From the NCBI RefSeq assembly GCF_030122805.1, contig NZ_CP126080.1:3229001-3293000 (forward strand): 64,000 nt of DNA, in the 5' to 3' direction. The stretch comes from Mesobacillus sp. AQ2. GTDB lineage: Bacteria > Bacillota > Bacilli > Bacillales > Cytobacillaceae. Both the position numbers and the translations under genes were made by a program. Under the pieces are notes generated by a model. It was not told where the DNA came from. It saw only the letters and a program-made list of their open reading frames with translations, and searched no databases. Each line of letters begins with the position of its first letter. Within the stretch, counting starts at the first letter, position 1. Positions 18,257 through 29,092 of the stretch are shown here, one piece after another.

Positions 18257-20149
18257 TTACGCCCTTTTTTGTTTCTGTCTTGCAAGCTTTTGCATTCTTA
18301 GGACAACATCTTCTGTTGTCATGCCAATTTCCTGAAGCAGCTTGTCGACGCTGCCATGTTCGATGAACTTGTCCGGAATCCCCATCCTGTCGATTTCGAC
18401 GTGCTGATAGCCAAGGTCGTGTGCCGTTTCAAGCACAAAACTTCCGAATCCGCCCTGGAGGACAGCTTCCTCGATGGTCAGGATTGGCATGTTTTCTCTC
18501 AGTATCCCGGTAAGCATTTCTTCATCAAGCGGCTTGATAAAGCGTGCATTGACAACTTTGATGGATACACCTTGCTTTTCGAGGATATCTGCCGCTTCCA
18601 TTGCCATTGGAATCGTGGTTCCGAATGTTAGGATGGCTGCATCTTCTCCTTCGCGCAGTACTTCCCAGCTGCCAATCGGGATTTCTTTCAATTTCTCATC
18701 CATTGGTACACCGAGACCATTGCCTCTAGGATAACGCATCGCAATCGGCCCATCATCATACTTGATTGCAGTGTTTACCATATGCTGGCCTTCATTTTCA
18801 TCTTTAGGCATCATCAGTACGATATTCGGCAAATGCCTCAAAAAGGCTATATCGAATACACCCTGATGCGTTTCACCATCCGCTCCTACAAGTCCGGCAC
18901 GGTCGATGCCAATGAACACATTCAGGTTCTGGCGGCAGATGTCATGAACCACCTGATCATAAGCACGCTGCAGGAAGGTTGAATAAATCGCCAGGAATGG
19001 CTTCATCTTTTGTGTCGCAAGACCTGCGGCAAAAGTCGCTGCATGCTGCTCAGCAATTCCGACATCAATCATCCTGTCCGGGAACTCACTTGCGAATCCC
19101 TCCAGTTTTGAACCAACTGGCATCGCTGGTGTCACTGCCACGATCCGCTCATCCGTACGCGCGATTTTCCTCACAGTTTCACTGACAAGCTTGCTCCAGG
19201 CAGGCGGTGAAAATTCAGGTTTTACAAAATCACCCGTTTCCATTTTATAAGGGCCGGTTCCATGCCATGTACCGATTTTATCGTTTTCGGCCGGATTGTA
19301 TCCCTTGCCTTTTTTCGTGATGACATGAAGCAATACAGGTCCTTCCTGCTTTTTTGCATACGCAAGATTTTCGAAAAGAGCGTCATAATCATGGCCATCG
19401 ACTGGTCCAAGGTAAGTGAAACCCAGCTCTTCGAAAAAGATGCCTGAAACGAAGAGATATTTTAAGCTGTCCTTGATCCGCTCGGCTGTGGCTGCCAGCT
19501 GGCCGCCAATCGCCGGGACTTTTTTCAGCAGGTATTCGAGTTCATCTTTTACCCAGTGGTATTTACCTGCGGTCCGGAGACGTCCAAGCACATTATGCAG
19601 GGCTCCTACATTTGGCGCAATGGACATTTCATTATCGTTCAGAATTACGATCAGCTTCTTTTTCTCATGGCCGATATGGTTCAACGCCTCTAAAGCCATT
19701 CCCCCTGTAAGGGCACCATCGCCGATGATCGGTACGATATGGGAGTTTTCACCCTTCAAATCACGGGCGATTGCCATTCCCATCGCCGCTGATAAGGAGG
19801 TTGAACTATGGCCGGTTTCCCAGACATCATGCTCGCTTTCCACCATTTTCGGAAATCCGCAGAGGCCTTTATGCTGCCGCAATGTATCGAATTGACAGGC
19901 TCTTCCTGTCAGGATTTTATGGACATAGGACTGGTGGCCAACATCCCAGAGGAATTTATCCTTCGGGCTGTCAAAGCATTTATGGAGTGCAATCGTTAAT
20001 TCGACAACCCCAAGGTTTGGTCCAATATGTCCGCCTGTGACCGATAATTTTTCTATCAAAAACTGCCGAATCTCCCTGCTTAACTCTTCCAATTCCTTTT
20101 TCGAAAGATTTTTCAAGAAGGAAGGGTCTTTTATCGATAAAAGATCCAT
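18257..20149 (-). CDS. dxs: 1-deoxy-D-xylulose-5-phosphate synthase
   Basis: Thiamine diphosphate enzyme that condenses pyruvate and glyceraldehyde-3-phosphate, the first step of the MEP isoprenoid pathway. 630 residues; ThDP motif [18 protein letters not shown] with downstream NDNEMSI, transketolase-type pyrimidine domain ([17 protein letters not shown]) and C-terminal domain ([12 protein letters not shown]). The frame runs to 20158, but ATG at 20149 gives the family start [13 protein letters not shown]. It is downstream of ispA, linking isoprenoid precursor and prenyl chain synthesis. Confidence 0.98.
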   Translation of the reverse strand: MDLLSIKDPSFLKNLSKKELEELSREIRQFLIEKLSVTGGHIGPNLGVVELTIALHKCFDSPKDKFLWDVGHQSYVHKILTGRACQFDTLRQHKGLCGFPKMVESEHDVWETGHSSTSLSAAMGMAIARDLKGENSHIVPIIGDGALTGGMALEALNHIGHEKKKLIVILNDNEMSIAPNVGALHNVLGRLRTAGKYHWVKDELEYLLKKVPAIGGQLAATAERIKDSLKYLFVSGIFFEELGFTYLGPVDGHDYDALFENLAYAKKQEGPVLLHVITKKGKGYNPAENDKIGTWHGTGPYKMETGDFVKPEFSPPAWSKLVSETVRKIARTDERIVAVTPAMPVGSKLEGFASEFPDRMIDVGIAEQHAATFAAGLATQKMKPFLAIYSTFLQRAYDQVVHDICRQNLNVFIGIDRAGLVGADGETHQGVFDIAFLRHLPNIVLMMPKDENEGQHMVNTAIKYDDGPIAMRYPRGNGLGVPMDEKLKEIPIGSWEVLREGEDAAILTFGTTIPMAMEAADILEKQGVSIKVVNARFIKPLDEEMLTGILRENMPILTIEEAVLQGGFGSFVLETAHDLGYQHVEIDRMGIPDKFIEHGSVDKLLQEIGMTTEDVVLRMQKLARQKQKRA

Positions 20150-20371
20150 TCGGACCACTCACTTTCATTTCTGACTTATCATTCCGCCATTTTTATTTAG
20201 GCTGTACCTTTAAAGACTATTGCTTTGCCTGCTTCGCATCACACCGCATTACAAGCAATATGGTTAAATTAACCTTATTCTAAAAAAGTTGTTAGTAATA
20301 ACATATATTAAATAAAGAACGGTTTTCAAGCTATACCTTAAAATATGGCATCTATTTTTTACAATATGTAT
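20150..20371. other. Intergenic region upstream of dxs
   Basis: AT-rich spacer between the ispA terminator and dxs, presumably holding the dxs promoter. No clear sigma-A pair, riboswitch or ORF with a ribosome site was seen. Confidence 0.5.
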
Positions 20372-20404
20372 AAAAAAAGCCGCCAACACCAAGGTGCTAA
20401 CAGC
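20372..20404 (-). terminator. Terminator after ispA
   Basis: A stem of up to 12 pairs with several G-T pairs (GCTGTTAGCACC with GGTGTTGGCGGC) is followed on the minus strand by TTTTTTTATAC. It lies 46 bp past the ispA stop. Confidence 0.8.
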
Positions 20405-20450
20405 TTATTATAGCACACGAATGAAGAATGCTTCAACGAGGCAAAGGTTT

Positions 20451-21344
20451 CTAATGGTTCCTTAATCCAATCAAATCGGTAATTTGTGAAAGGACGCCCA
20501 CTTGAAGTCCAGTTGATTCCAGAGCATCCTTAGCACTGTGCAGGTGATCCTGCAGGGCTTGTTTGGCTCCATCCAATCCAAGCAAAGCTGGATAAGTGCT
20601 TTTTTCGTTCGCTGTATCGCTGCCGACGGGTTTGCCAATCGTCTCTTCTGTTCCTTCAAGGTCCAGGATATCGTCACGAATCTGGAAAGCAAGGCCAATA
20701 TGATAAGCGAACTTGGCCAGTATTTCCTTTTGTGCAGCGGTTGCCCCTGCAATCTCTGCTCCGGCAATGATACTGTACTCAAGCAATTTCCCTGTTTTAT
20801 GGATATGGATATATTCCATCTGTTCGAGCGTCAGTTTCCTGTGCTCCCCTTCCATATCCGCTACTTGTCCGCCAACCATACCATTGGCTCCCGCGGCAGT
20901 TGATAACCTGGTGATCAATGCCAGCTTGACTTTGTCGGATGCTGAGCCCTCTGGCATTTCAGCGATTATTCTGAAGCTAAGCGTCAATAATGCATCCCCT
21001 GCAAGAATGGCAGTGGCTTCGCCGAACACTTTATGATTCGTCGGCTTTCCTCTTCTTAGATCATCATCATCCATGCTAGGAAGATCATCATGGATCAAAG
21101 AATAAGTATGGACCATTTCAATTGCCGCAGCAGCATCAAGTCCATGGATCGGGTCTTTTCCAAAAGCGTCAATCACCGCAAAGACCAGGAGTGGACGGAT
21201 TCTCTTCCCGCCTGCTTCAAGAGAATAGAGCATGGCCTTTGCAAGGTTTTCCGGAGTCTCCAGGGAGCCAACCGCATCCCTTAGCCGCTCCTCAAGAAGA
21301 GCCTTATATTTCTTTGTAAAAGATTCTAGTGAAACAGGATGCAA
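20451..21344 (-). CDS. ispA: Farnesyl diphosphate synthase
   Basis: Short-chain trans-prenyltransferase of 297 residues making C15 farnesyl diphosphate from IPP and DMAPP. First Asp-rich motif DDLPSMDDDDLRRGKPTNH (about 85) and second DDILD (about 230) are intact. Start is TTG behind GAGGAGGAAT, only 2 bp after the xseB stop, so translation is probably coupled in the xseA-xseB-ispA unit. Confidence 0.97.
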   Translation of the reverse strand: MHPVSLESFTKKYKALLEERLRDAVGSLETPENLAKAMLYSLEAGGKRIRPLLVFAVIDAFGKDPIHGLDAAAAIEMVHTYSLIHDDLPSMDDDDLRRGKPTNHKVFGEATAILAGDALLTLSFRIIAEMPEGSASDKVKLALITRLSTAAGANGMVGGQVADMEGEHRKLTLEQMEYIHIHKTGKLLEYSIIAGAEIAGATAAQKEILAKFAYHIGLAFQIRDDILDLEGTEETIGKPVGSDTANEKSTYPALLGLDGAKQALQDHLHSAKDALESTGLQVGVLSQITDLIGLRNH

Positions 21345-21346
21345 TA

Positions 21347-21580
21347 CTATTCCTCCTCATTTATGGAGAAGCTCTCAGTCCGTCCATCTTCAGTAATGAT
21401 CTGGGCCAGTTGTTCTTCCACATTCTTTAGCTTATCATGGCAAAGCTTGGATAATTCCATTCCTTCTTTATAAAACGAGATGGCTTCCTCCAATGGCACA
21501 TCGCCCTCTTCCAATTTTTCAACGATGCTTTCCAGTTGGTCCATCGCCTGTTCAAAGCTCAGTTTTTTTTCTTCAGCCAT
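21347..21580 (-). CDS. xseB: Exodeoxyribonuclease VII small subunit
   Basis: 77-residue helical protein with the family pattern [32 protein letters not shown]. It assembles with XseA into exonuclease VII. The frame opens upstream at 21628, inside xseA, but ATG at 21580 follows GAGGAGAG and matches the usual length. It overlaps the xseA stop by 8 bp. Confidence 0.97.
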   Translation of the reverse strand: MAEEKKLSFEQAMDQLESIVEKLEEGDVPLEEAISFYKEGMELSKLCHDKLKNVEEQLAQIITEDGRTESFSINEEE

Positions 21581-22928
21581 TGTTTTCACTCTCCTCAATA
21601 TCTGTGACGACGCATTCAATGCTTCCATCAGAAAGCTTTACGAATATTTTTCGTTCAGGCTTTACCTGATTGACAGTCTTGATTAAACTTCCATCCTCAG
21701 TGTAGGCCAGACTATATCCACGGTCCATGATTTTCAGCGGACTCAATGCTTCAAGTGTAGATAAGATACCGTTGAACTCTTTTCGCTTTTCTGAAACAAC
21801 AGCTGTCATGGCTCTGTTTAATGCCCGCGTTGTTCTTATATGTCTATCCGCAGAGATTTTCCTCAATTCCTCTGGATGGCTGCGCTCCAATCTTCGTTTC
21901 AATTGAATCAGCGAATCGTGTTTTGAGGAATATAACTTCTTTGCTCCGCGGGTAAGTGATTCAGTCAGTTTGTCCACTTGTTCAAGCTTTTGCTCATACA
22001 ATTTCCTCGGATAGCGGAAGGCGTAAGACCTGATCAGCCGCTGGTAGCGCTCCTGCTGGAAGAACACCTTTTCCCGCATAGCCCTCATCAGTCTGGTTTC
22101 CCTGTTCATTACCCTCTCGATCAATTCCTGGATATGAGGGACAGCCAGTTCAGCCGCACCTGTTGGCGTCGGTGCTCTCATATCTGCAACGAAATCCGCA
22201 ATCGTGAAATCTGTTTCATGTCCAACTGCCGAAATGATCGGTATTCGAGAGGCAAAAATCGCCCTTGCGACGGTTTCCTCATTGAAATTCCACAACTCTT
22301 CAATCGATCCGCCTCCGCGTCCGATGATCAGAACATCAAGATCTCCTCGCTCATTCGCCTTCTCGATCGCCTTCACTATAGAAGGGCCGCCCTGGTCACC
22401 CTGTACGAGGGCTGGAAAGATCAGTACCTTGGTTATCGGATACCTTCTTTTGATCGTCGTCAAAATATCACGTATCGCCGCCCCTGTTGGGGATGTGACA
22501 ATCCCGACAGCTTTTGGGTATTTGGGTAAAGGCTGTTTAAATTTCGGTGAAAAAAGACCTTCTTGCTCAAGCTTTTTCTTGAGCTGCTCATAAGCAACGA
22601 ATAAATCGCCCACTCCATCGGTTTTCATATCCTTTATGTATATCTGATACTGGCCGCTGCCTTCATATACAGAGATATCTCCTCTGACAAGCACCTTCAT
22701 CCCATTCTCGGGCCTGAACTTCATGTTTCGGGCAGATCCAGCAAACATGACAGCAAGGATTCGGGCTTTCTCGTCCTTGAGTGTAAAATACATATGTCCG
22801 CTGGAATGCCTTTTGAAGTTGGAAATTTCCCCTTTAAGATAAACACCCTGCAAATGCGGATCAGCATCGAATTTTCGTTTTATGTATTTAGTTAACGCAT
22901 TGACGGTAAGATAACGCTGTTGCTCCAT
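21573..22928 (-). CDS. xseA: Exodeoxyribonuclease VII large subunit
   Basis: 451-residue catalytic subunit: N-terminal OB fold ([35 protein letters not shown]), nuclease domain with [15 protein letters not shown] and [43 protein letters not shown], and a coiled-coil C-terminal region that binds XseB. The start ATG follows AAAGGAG. First gene of the xseA-xseB-ispA string; a 162-bp gap separates it from folD. Confidence 0.98.
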   Translation of the reverse strand: MEQQRYLTVNALTKYIKRKFDADPHLQGVYLKGEISNFKRHSSGHMYFTLKDEKARILAVMFAGSARNMKFRPENGMKVLVRGDISVYEGSGQYQIYIKDMKTDGVGDLFVAYEQLKKKLEQEGLFSPKFKQPLPKYPKAVGIVTSPTGAAIRDILTTIKRRYPITKVLIFPALVQGDQGGPSIVKAIEKANERGDLDVLIIGRGGGSIEELWNFNEETVARAIFASRIPIISAVGHETDFTIADFVADMRAPTPTGAAELAVPHIQELIERVMNRETRLMRAMREKVFFQQERYQRLIRSYAFRYPRKLYEQKLEQVDKLTESLTRGAKKLYSSKHDSLIQLKRRLERSHPEELRKISADRHIRTTRALNRAMTAVVSEKRKEFNGILSTLEALSPLKIMDRGYSLAYTEDGSLIKTVNQVKPERKIFVKLSDGSIECVVTDIEESENNG

Positions 22929-23090
22929 TGGAAAACTCCTTTGGTAGAACTAATGAATATTCCGTTAAAGATTGATTCAGGCTTCATAAAAAACTGCCCA
23001 TATCCATTATAAGTTTAGAATCCCGATTCGTCACTTAACATAAGTGGATTTTCAGTTTCTAACCATAACAGATATGGACAGGATCATGCC

Positions 23091-23963
23091 TTATAGATTT
23101 GAATTTTGAAGTCTGTTCATATGATTTTTTGCCGACTTAAGGGTATTGTACATCAGCATGGCAATGGTCATTGGCCCGACACCGCCCGGTACTGGAGTGA
23201 TATAGCCGGCCGTTTCTTTTACTTCCTCAAAAGCGACATCTCCGCAAAGTTTGCCTGCATCATTCCGGTTCATGCCCACATCGATGACCACAGCTCCTGG
23301 CTTTATATGTTCCGCTGTAATCAATCCGGCATTTCCAACAGCTGCTACAATGACATCCGCCTGCTTTGTGTGTTCTTTCAAATCCTTGGTTCTCGAATGG
23401 CAATATGTAACCGTTGCATTTTCATTTAAAAACAATTGTCCTGCCGGCTTCCCAACAATATTGCTCCTGCCAACCACTACTACATGCTTGCCGGACAGGT
23501 CGATTCCGATATCCTCCATCATCACCATCACGCCGTATGGAGTACATGGCAAAAAAGCATCCTGGCCGGTCATCATCCGGCCGATATTGATTGGATGGAA
23601 GCCATCGACATCTTTTTCAGGGGAAATGGCTTCGATCAGTTTCTTTTCACTGATATGACCTGGAAGAGGCAGCTGTACCAAAATGCCGTGGATGGCCTCA
23701 TCATTATTCAATTCATCGATTTTTGCCAAAAGCTCCTGTTCAGTAATCGATACGGGATACTCTATCAGCACATTGTGCATACCCAGTTCTTTAGCTGTTT
23801 TTTGCTTACTGTTGACATAGGTTCTTGAAGCCTGATTATCTCCGACAAGAATGACAGCCAGGCCTGGGGTGATACCCTGCTTTTTTAGCTCCTGAACCTG
23901 ATCCGCAATTTCGAGTCTTTTCTTTTTAGCAATTTCTTTCCCATCAATAATTATAGCAGCCAT
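23091..23963 (-). CDS. folD: Bifunctional methylenetetrahydrofolate dehydrogenase/cyclohydrolase
   Basis: 290-residue enzyme interconverting 5,10-methylene- and 10-formyl-THF. Conserved motifs: [14 protein letters not shown] with catalytic Lys, [26 protein letters not shown], and the NADP-binding [15 protein letters not shown], then [16 protein letters not shown] longer frame opens at 24011, but ATG at 23963 follows GGGGGAGAA. It is downstream of nusB and supplies one-carbon units that the glycine cleavage system also feeds. Confidence 0.98.
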   Translation of the reverse strand: MAAIIIDGKEIAKKKRLEIADQVQELKKQGITPGLAVILVGDNQASRTYVNSKQKTAKELGMHNVLIEYPVSITEQELLAKIDELNNDEAIHGILVQLPLPGHISEKKLIEAISPEKDVDGFHPINIGRMMTGQDAFLPCTPYGVMVMMEDIGIDLSGKHVVVVGRSNIVGKPAGQLFLNENATVTYCHSRTKDLKEHTKQADVIVAAVGNAGLITAEHIKPGAVVIDVGMNRNDAGKLCGDVAFEEVKETAGYITPVPGGVGPMTIAMLMYNTLKSAKNHMNRLQNSNL

Positions 23964-24016
23964 ACTTTCTCCCCCTATGTGATCAGGGAAAGGCCAACCT
24001 GCATGTTTCAATGGTG

Positions 24017-24409
24017 TCAGGAAATGCTTTGTTTTACTTTTGACAGAACACCATTGATGAACCGGCTTGATTGGTCATCCCCATATAATTTAGCAATTTC
24101 AATCGCTTCATCAAGAACGACATTCATAGGTACCTCTTCATTGCAATATTTCAATTCGTATACGGCCAGGCGAAGCAGATTACGGTCTACAGCTGCCAGA
24201 CGGTCGAGGGACCATTTTTCCAAATATACCTTGATCTCCTCATCAATTTCCGGCTGATGTTCCACTGTACCATACACAAGTTTGTTCAGATAGTCATCCC
24301 CGGCTTCTTCCTCGAGCACATGCTCAATCGCATCCGATGCTTCCACCTTGCTTATATCAATCTGGAATAAGGCTTGCAGTGCCTTTTCTCTTGCTGTTCT
24401 TCTTTTCAT
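24017..24409 (-). CDS. nusB: Transcription antitermination factor NusB
   Basis: 130-residue all-helical protein that binds boxA RNA with NusE (S10) for rRNA antitermination. It begins [18 protein letters not shown] and ends with [12 protein letters not shown], both typical. Ribosome site AAAGGAG lies somewhat far (about 14 nt) from the ATG. A 53-bp gap leads to folD. Upstream lies the 52-bp repeat array. Confidence 0.97.
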   Translation of the reverse strand: MKRRTAREKALQALFQIDISKVEASDAIEHVLEEEAGDDYLNKLVYGTVEHQPEIDEEIKVYLEKWSLDRLAAVDRNLLRLAVYELKYCNEEVPMNVVLDEAIEIAKLYGDDQSSRFINGVLSKVKQSIS

Positions 24410-24615
24410 GAAATTCTTTAGCTCCTTTTATCGCTTGTCTGATTCTAACAAAATAATAGCATATCACATCTGATAAAGCATGGTTTCCTATTATTTTTCA
24501 CTTTTTAGAAAAAAGTTAATCAAAACAAAGGGAAATATCTGGTCAAAGCAAAGAATTGCAGATGCTATTTTCCATTTCTGTGCTTGGGTTGATTGATGGG
24601 GTTATGTGTGCTCGG

Positions 24616-24991
24616 TTCGGACAGCTTTTATTGCTAAAACTAGTATGGTGTCTGAACTCCGGTCCACTTCGGACAGCTTTTCCTAGAAAAACTGAAATCC
24701 TGTCCGAACACGGGTCTACTTCGGACAGCTTTACTAGAAAACCCGGAATCCTGTCCGAACACGGGTCTACTTCGGACAGCTTTTACTGGGAAACCCGGGA
24801 TCCTGTCCGAACTTGGACCTACTTCGGACAGCTTTTACTAGAAAACCCGGAATCCTGTCCGAATACGGGCTTACTTCGGACAGCTTTCACTGCTAAAACC
24901 GATATCCTGTCCGAACTTCGGCCTGCTTCGGACTGCTTTTACCGGAAAATACGCAATCCTGTCCGAACTTGAACCTACTTCGTACAGCTTT
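24616..24991 (+). repeat. Array 1: eight 52-bp palindromic tandem units
   Basis: Units begin at 24616, 24668, 24720, 24771, 24823, 24875, 24927 and 24979; period is 52 bp except one 51. Each has left arm TTCGGACAG, a 23-nt loop, right arm CTGTCCGAA and an 11-nt linker, so hairpins can form within a unit (23-nt loop) or between units (11-nt loop). Inner units are nearly identical. Edge units are degraded: unit 1 has a decayed right arm, unit 7 reads TTCGGACTG, and unit 8 is only a partial left arm. It fills the nusB/asp23 gap. It is not CRISPR, because loops and linkers repeat. A 139-aa plus-strand frame across it has no ribosome site and is not called as a gene. Confidence 0.9.
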
Positions 24992-25022
24992 AAAAAAATT
25001 CGCCCTAACCTACCAAATCTAT

Positions 25023-25060
25023 AAAAAAAACCAAAGGCATGTATATTTATGCCTTTGGTT
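25023..25060 (-). terminator. Terminator of the accB-accC-asp23 unit
   Basis: ACCAAAGGCAT/ATGCCTTTGGT 11-bp stem with an 8-nt loop, followed by TTTTTTTTAT on the minus strand, 7 bp after the asp23 stop. Confidence 0.92.
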
Positions 25061-25066
25061 CGGTGA

Positions 25067-25477
25067 TTAGACTTCCTGTTCGACTTCTGGTTCTACTTTT
25101 TGGTTTTCGAACTGAACGCCGACTACATGGATATTGACTTCTGTAGCATCAAGTGCTGTCATGTTCAATAATGCCTGGCGGATGTTATCCTGGATTTTCT
25201 GTGCTACCACAGGAATTGATACGCCAAACTTCATGACGCAATATACGTCAACCTTGATTCCGTCTTCTACAAGCTCAACTTTTACACCTTTGCCGTGGTT
25301 TTTCTTTCCAAGTCTTTCGACTACACCAGCTGCGAAGCTGCCGCGCATCTGCATGACACCTTCTACTTCTGATGCAGCGATGCTTGCAATGACTTCAATT
25401 ACTTCGGGTGCAATTTCTACTTTGCCCAAGCCGTTTTCATCATGGCTCATTTCAAGTAAATGTTGCTGTTCACTCAT
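25067..25477 (-). CDS. yqhY: Asp23/Gls24 family envelope stress protein (YqhY)
   Basis: 136-residue Asp23 protein with the family patterns VEIAPEVIEVIASIAASEVEGV and YCVMKFGVSIPVVAQKIQDNIRQAL. It is acidic at both ends and has no membrane segment. In B. subtilis the accB-accC-yqhY order is conserved and YqhY has been linked to control of acetyl-CoA carboxylase activity; that role here is by homology and context only. Start ATG behind AGGAGG, 14 bp after accC. Confidence 0.93.
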   Translation of the reverse strand: MSEQQHLLEMSHDENGLGKVEIAPEVIEVIASIAASEVEGVMQMRGSFAAGVVERLGKKNHGKGVKVELVEDGIKVDVYCVMKFGVSIPVVAQKIQDNIRQALLNMTALDATEVNIHVVGVQFENQKVEPEVEQEV

Positions 25478-25491
25478 GGCTAGACCTCCTA

Positions 25492-26847
25492 TTATTCTTC
25501 TGACATCACGTCATACATTTCCAGGAATTTCGTATTGAACTGACCTTCCACGAATTTTTCGTGATTCAGCAGCTTGAGATGGAACGGGATGGTTGTGTGG
25601 ATTCCTTCTACCACAAACTCTCCAAGTGCCCTCTTCATGCGGTCAATCGCTTCTTCCCTGCTGCTTCCATAAGTAATGACTTTCGCAATCATTGAATCAT
25701 AGTAAGGCGGGATTGTATAACCAGGATATGCCGCTGAATCTATTCTAACACCAAAACCGCCTGGAGGGAGATACATTTTGATTTTGCCCGCCGATGGCAT
25801 GAAATTTTTCGCCGGGTTTTCTGCATTGATCCGGCATTCAATCGCCCATCCATTGAACTGGACGTCTTCCTGCTTAAGGCTCAGCCTTTCGCCGGAGGCA
25901 ATCTTGATCTGTTCCTTGATCAAATCGACGCCCGTTACCATTTCAGTTACAGGATGTTCAACCTGGATGCGGGTATTCATCTCCATGAAATAAAATTTGC
26001 GGTCACGATAGTCATATATAAATTCTACAGTGCCTGCACCGGTATAATCAACTGCTTTTGCAGCCTTTACCGCTGCCTCACCCATTTCTGCCCTGATTTC
26101 ACCGTCAAGCGCCGGAGATGGTGTTTCTTCAAGCAGTTTTTGCAGGCGTCTTTGGATTGAGCAATCACGCTCTCCCAGGTGGATGGTGTGGCCGTAGCTG
26201 TCAGCAAGAACCTGGATTTCAACATGACGGAAGTCTTCAATATATTTTTCAATATACACTCCAGGATTTCCGAACGCTGTCATCGCTTCCTGCTGGGTAA
26301 TATTGATCCCTTTGATCAGCTCCTGCTCGGTCCGGGCAACACGGATTCCTTTACCGCCTCCGCCTGCCGTCGCCTTGATGATGACCGGGTATCCGATATC
26401 ATTCGCCAGGCTGACCGCATCCTCCGTGCTTTCAACGATTCCCTGTGAACCCGGCACGATCGGCACATTCGCGTGCTTCATCGTTTCCCTTGCAACATCC
26501 TTAGTTCCCATTTTCTGGATTGCTTCAGGAGAAGGGCCAATGAAAGTAATATTGCACTCCCTGCAAAGCTCGGCGAAATCGGCATTCTCGGAAAGGAAAC
26601 CGTACCCAGGATGAATGGCATCGCAGCCTGTTAGCTTGGCCACGCTGATAATATTTGTGAAATTCAAATAGCTGTCCTTTGAAGCCTTTGGTCCGATGCA
26701 GTATGCCTCATCAGCTAGCTGTACATGGAGAGATTCTTTGTCAGCTTCTGAATAAACAGCGACGGATTCAACCCCCAATTCCCTGCACGCACGGATGACG
26801 CGGACGGCTATTTCTCCTCTGTTGGCTATAAGTACTTTTTTTATCAT
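25492..26847 (-). CDS. accC: Biotin carboxylase subunit of acetyl-CoA carboxylase
   Basis: 451-residue ATP-grasp enzyme that carboxylates the biotin of AccB for malonyl-CoA synthesis. Features: [18 protein letters not shown] at the N-terminus, glycine-rich ATP loop [14 protein letters not shown] (about 160), [31 protein letters not shown] at 26847 lies 8 nt after AAGGAG; a TTG one codon upstream is less well placed. It follows accB by 12 bp. Confidence 0.98.
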   Translation of the reverse strand: MIKKVLIANRGEIAVRVIRACRELGVESVAVYSEADKESLHVQLADEAYCIGPKASKDSYLNFTNIISVAKLTGCDAIHPGYGFLSENADFAELCRECNITFIGPSPEAIQKMGTKDVARETMKHANVPIVPGSQGIVESTEDAVSLANDIGYPVIIKATAGGGGKGIRVARTEQELIKGINITQQEAMTAFGNPGVYIEKYIEDFRHVEIQVLADSYGHTIHLGERDCSIQRRLQKLLEETPSPALDGEIRAEMGEAAVKAAKAVDYTGAGTVEFIYDYRDRKFYFMEMNTRIQVEHPVTEMVTGVDLIKEQIKIASGERLSLKQEDVQFNGWAIECRINAENPAKNFMPSAGKIKMYLPPGGFGVRIDSAAYPGYTIPPYYDSMIAKVITYGSSREEAIDRMKRALGEFVVEGIHTTIPFHLKLLNHEKFVEGQFNTKFLEMYDVMSEE

Positions 26848-26859
26848 CAATATCGCTCC

Positions 26860-27366
26860 TTATTCGGGCTTAACCAGGAATAAAGGCTGGCCGTATTCTA
26901 CAAGCTGTCCATCTTTAACTAAAATTTCTACGATTTCCCCATTCACTTCTGCTTCAATTTCATTGAAAAGTTTCATCGCCTCGACGATACATACAACTGA
27001 ATCCTTGCTCACTTTGGATCCCGCTTTAACATATGCATCTGCTTCTGGGGATGAGGATGCATAGAAGGTCCCCACCATTGGTGAAACAATCTTATGTAAA
27101 TTTGAAGTATCCTGCACTTCTTCCTGCTTCACTTCCTGGACTGCTGCCGCTTCAACTTTAGGCTCAGGGCGTGGAGCTTCCTGTACTGCCGGCACTGGCT
27201 GCTGCGCAGGCGCCGTTGCAGCTGGCTGAACATGTTCAACCACAGATTTCACTGCTCCGTGCTTCTTCATTTTGATCTTTGATCCTTCATATTCATATGA
27301 AAACTCGTCAATGCTTGATTGGTCCACTAATTTAATTAACTCTCTGATTTCCTGTACTTTTAACAT
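26860..27366 (-). CDS. accB: Biotin carboxyl carrier protein
   Basis: 168-residue carrier with N-terminal helical region, a Pro/Ala-rich linker (about 60-85) and C-terminal biotinyl domain with biotinylated lysine in [16 protein letters not shown]. The frame reaches 27414, but ATG at 27366 follows AAGGGGTG and gives the family start [11 protein letters not shown]. Promoter region lies in the 208-bp gap shared with the divergent chemoreceptor gene. Confidence 0.98.
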   Translation of the reverse strand: MLKVQEIRELIKLVDQSSIDEFSYEYEGSKIKMKKHGAVKSVVEHVQPAATAPAQQPVPAVQEAPRPEPKVEAAAVQEVKQEEVQDTSNLHKIVSPMVGTFYASSSPEADAYVKAGSKVSKDSVVCIVEAMKLFNEIEAEVNGEIVEILVKDGQLVEYGQPLFLVKPE

Positions 27367-27574
27367 CTTTAGGCACCCCTTGTCCATTTCATAATTAAGA
27401 CTAGATACTAACACTATACGATAATACCATGTAAAAATTCAACATGTAACACTGTTTCTTGTCTTCCTTCTCTATTTTAATATTTTCTGAAAAAAAAGTG
27501 AATTCATACGACAGGAATCCCGAAATTTCTAGCGAATATAACATTAGTTTGTTTTTGCGAGGAGACTAGAACAT

Positions 27575-29056
27575 ATGAAAACAATCGAAGAAATTAAACA
27601 TGAGGATCTACAAAGGAAAAATTCCTTAACCGTCAAAGCCACTTTTGTATCCGTTATTTTGGCCGCTGCAGTGGATATCGCCATGCAAAAAGAACTTGCC
27701 GTCATCCTCTCTATTATTGTAGGCGGCGGATTGGGTGTGGGGCTGGTCGCCTTGCTTCACTATTCTAACAAGCTGGCAAACTTCATTCCCTATCTATCTG
27801 TGTTCATTGTATCAGGCGTTTTGTACCTGATTATGGAAACCAGTGTTTCCCCCGCTGCCTTCTCACTTCTTTATTTTATCCTGGCGGCTGCTGCAATCTA
27901 TATGGACAGGAAATTGCTGTTTCTTGCTTCTGGGCTGGGTTTTGTGCTCATTACGATTTTCACGCTTCTACACGGGCAAGAACTGCCATTGGAGCCTAAA
28001 AATTATGTGACCATCTACCTTCTGTACATGTTAGTTACAGTCATGCTTGGGTTTCAATTTTCGATCTCAAAAAAGCTTGCAGAGACCATCGTTTCTGCCC
28101 AGCAGGAAACAGAGAGACTATTAGCGAAGGATTCAGAGACGAAAGAAGTCATTAAATCCAGTACCAGGAGTATCGCAACCCTCATAGATGAAGTGAAGTT
28201 CAAAAGCCGTGAGAACTACGAATCTTCTATTGAAATGACCCAATCGGTGACAGAAATATCTGCAGGAATCAACATTCAATCAGATTCTGTTGCGGATATC
28301 ACTCAATCCCTTGAAAGGACAAACGAGGTGATTGCCAGAACATCGACACTTGTCGAAAAACTCCATCACGATTCAGTGGCAGCAGCGAGTGTCACCGAAA
28401 GAGGTGATGAGTTGATGTCCAACCTGATAAAAGAATTGACCGCATCTTATGACAATATGAGGAATGTCAACGAACATATCCTGTCTCTATCTTCATTGAT
28501 CAAGGAGACAGCCAGCTTCGCATCTGACATCCAGGGTATCGCTTCACAAACTAATTTGCTGGCACTGAACGCATCGATTGAAGCTGCCAGGGCCGGAGAC
28601 AGCGGCAAGGGTTTTGCCGTTGTTGCCGAAGAAGTAAGAAAACTCGCCGACATCACAAGCAACACAGCAACCCAGATTACTGAAAACCTTAAAAGTGTCA
28701 TGAGTGACACATCAAATACGAAAACAGGCGTTAACCTGACAGCCGAAAAGCTCACGGAGAACCTGGAACTCGCTGCGGAAACAATGGAGGCATTCAAGAG
28801 TATCCACCAGACCTTCAAGGACCTGAAGGCGGATATTTCGGAGCAGGATGAACTGACTAGAACAATACTCGATTCATCGGTGGCAATCGAAAGTTCAATT
28901 GCTGGCTTCAGCTCCGTCATCCAGCAGGCCAGTGCAGCACTAGAGGAGATTTCCTCCTCAGCCGTCTCGCAAACCGAACATCATGAACAACTTTTCAAAT
29001 CAGTCGAAGTTGCTCACCAATCTTTGGATCAATTAATAAGGCTGCAGCAAAATTAA
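27575..29056 (+). CDS. Methyl-accepting chemotaxis protein with a multi-pass membrane N-terminus
   Basis: 493-residue receptor. The first ~165 residues form about six hydrophobic segments with very short loops and no large extracellular sensor domain. After a basic helix ([18 protein letters not shown]) comes a long coiled-coil signalling domain with the hairpin tip [41 protein letters not shown] (quoted in parts: [19 protein letters not shown]), which docks CheA/CheW. No HAMP domain is obvious. Start ATG behind GAGGAG. It is on the opposite strand to accB and spoIIIAH, between which B. subtilis has no gene, so it looks inserted. Ligand is unknown; membrane or redox state sensing is possible. 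Confidence 0.9.
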   Translation: MKTIEEIKHEDLQRKNSLTVKATFVSVILAAAVDIAMQKELAVILSIIVGGGLGVGLVALLHYSNKLANFIPYLSVFIVSGVLYLIMETSVSPAAFSLLYFILAAAAIYMDRKLLFLASGLGFVLITIFTLLHGQELPLEPKNYVTIYLLYMLVTVMLGFQFSISKKLAETIVSAQQETERLLAKDSETKEVIKSSTRSIATLIDEVKFKSRENYESSIEMTQSVTEISAGINIQSDSVADITQSLERTNEVIARTSTLVEKLHHDSVAAASVTERGDELMSNLIKELTASYDNMRNVNEHILSLSSLIKETASFASDIQGIASQTNLLALNASIEAARAGDSGKGFAVVAEEVRKLADITSNTATQITENLKSVMSDTSNTKTGVNLTAEKLTENLELAAETMEAFKSIHQTFKDLKADISEQDELTRTILDSSVAIESSIAGFSSVIQQASAALEEISSSAVSQTEHHEQLFKSVEVAHQSLDQLIRLQQN

Positions 29057-29080
29057 AGGGAAGGCATTTGCCTTCCCTTA
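29056..29080 (+). terminator. Terminator of the chemoreceptor gene
   Basis: AGGGAAGGCA/TGCCTTCCCT 10-bp stem with a 2-nt loop abuts the stop codon; the T-rich tail (TATGCTTTATT) is imperfect. Confidence 0.7.
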
Positions 29081-29092
29081 TGCTTTATTGAT

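Noticed and set aside
23030..23050. Terminator of folD
   Set aside because: CACTTA/TAAGTG is only 6 bp with a 3-nt loop and no T-run follows.
24556..24972. 139-aa plus-strand ORF across array 1
   Set aside because: It is a translation of the 52-bp repeats (repeating SDSFTRKPG type), has no ribosome site and merely reflects lack of stops in the unit.
24616..24991. CRISPR array
   Set aside because: Regular spacing, but loop and linker are repeated as well, so there are no unique spacers; no cas genes nearby.
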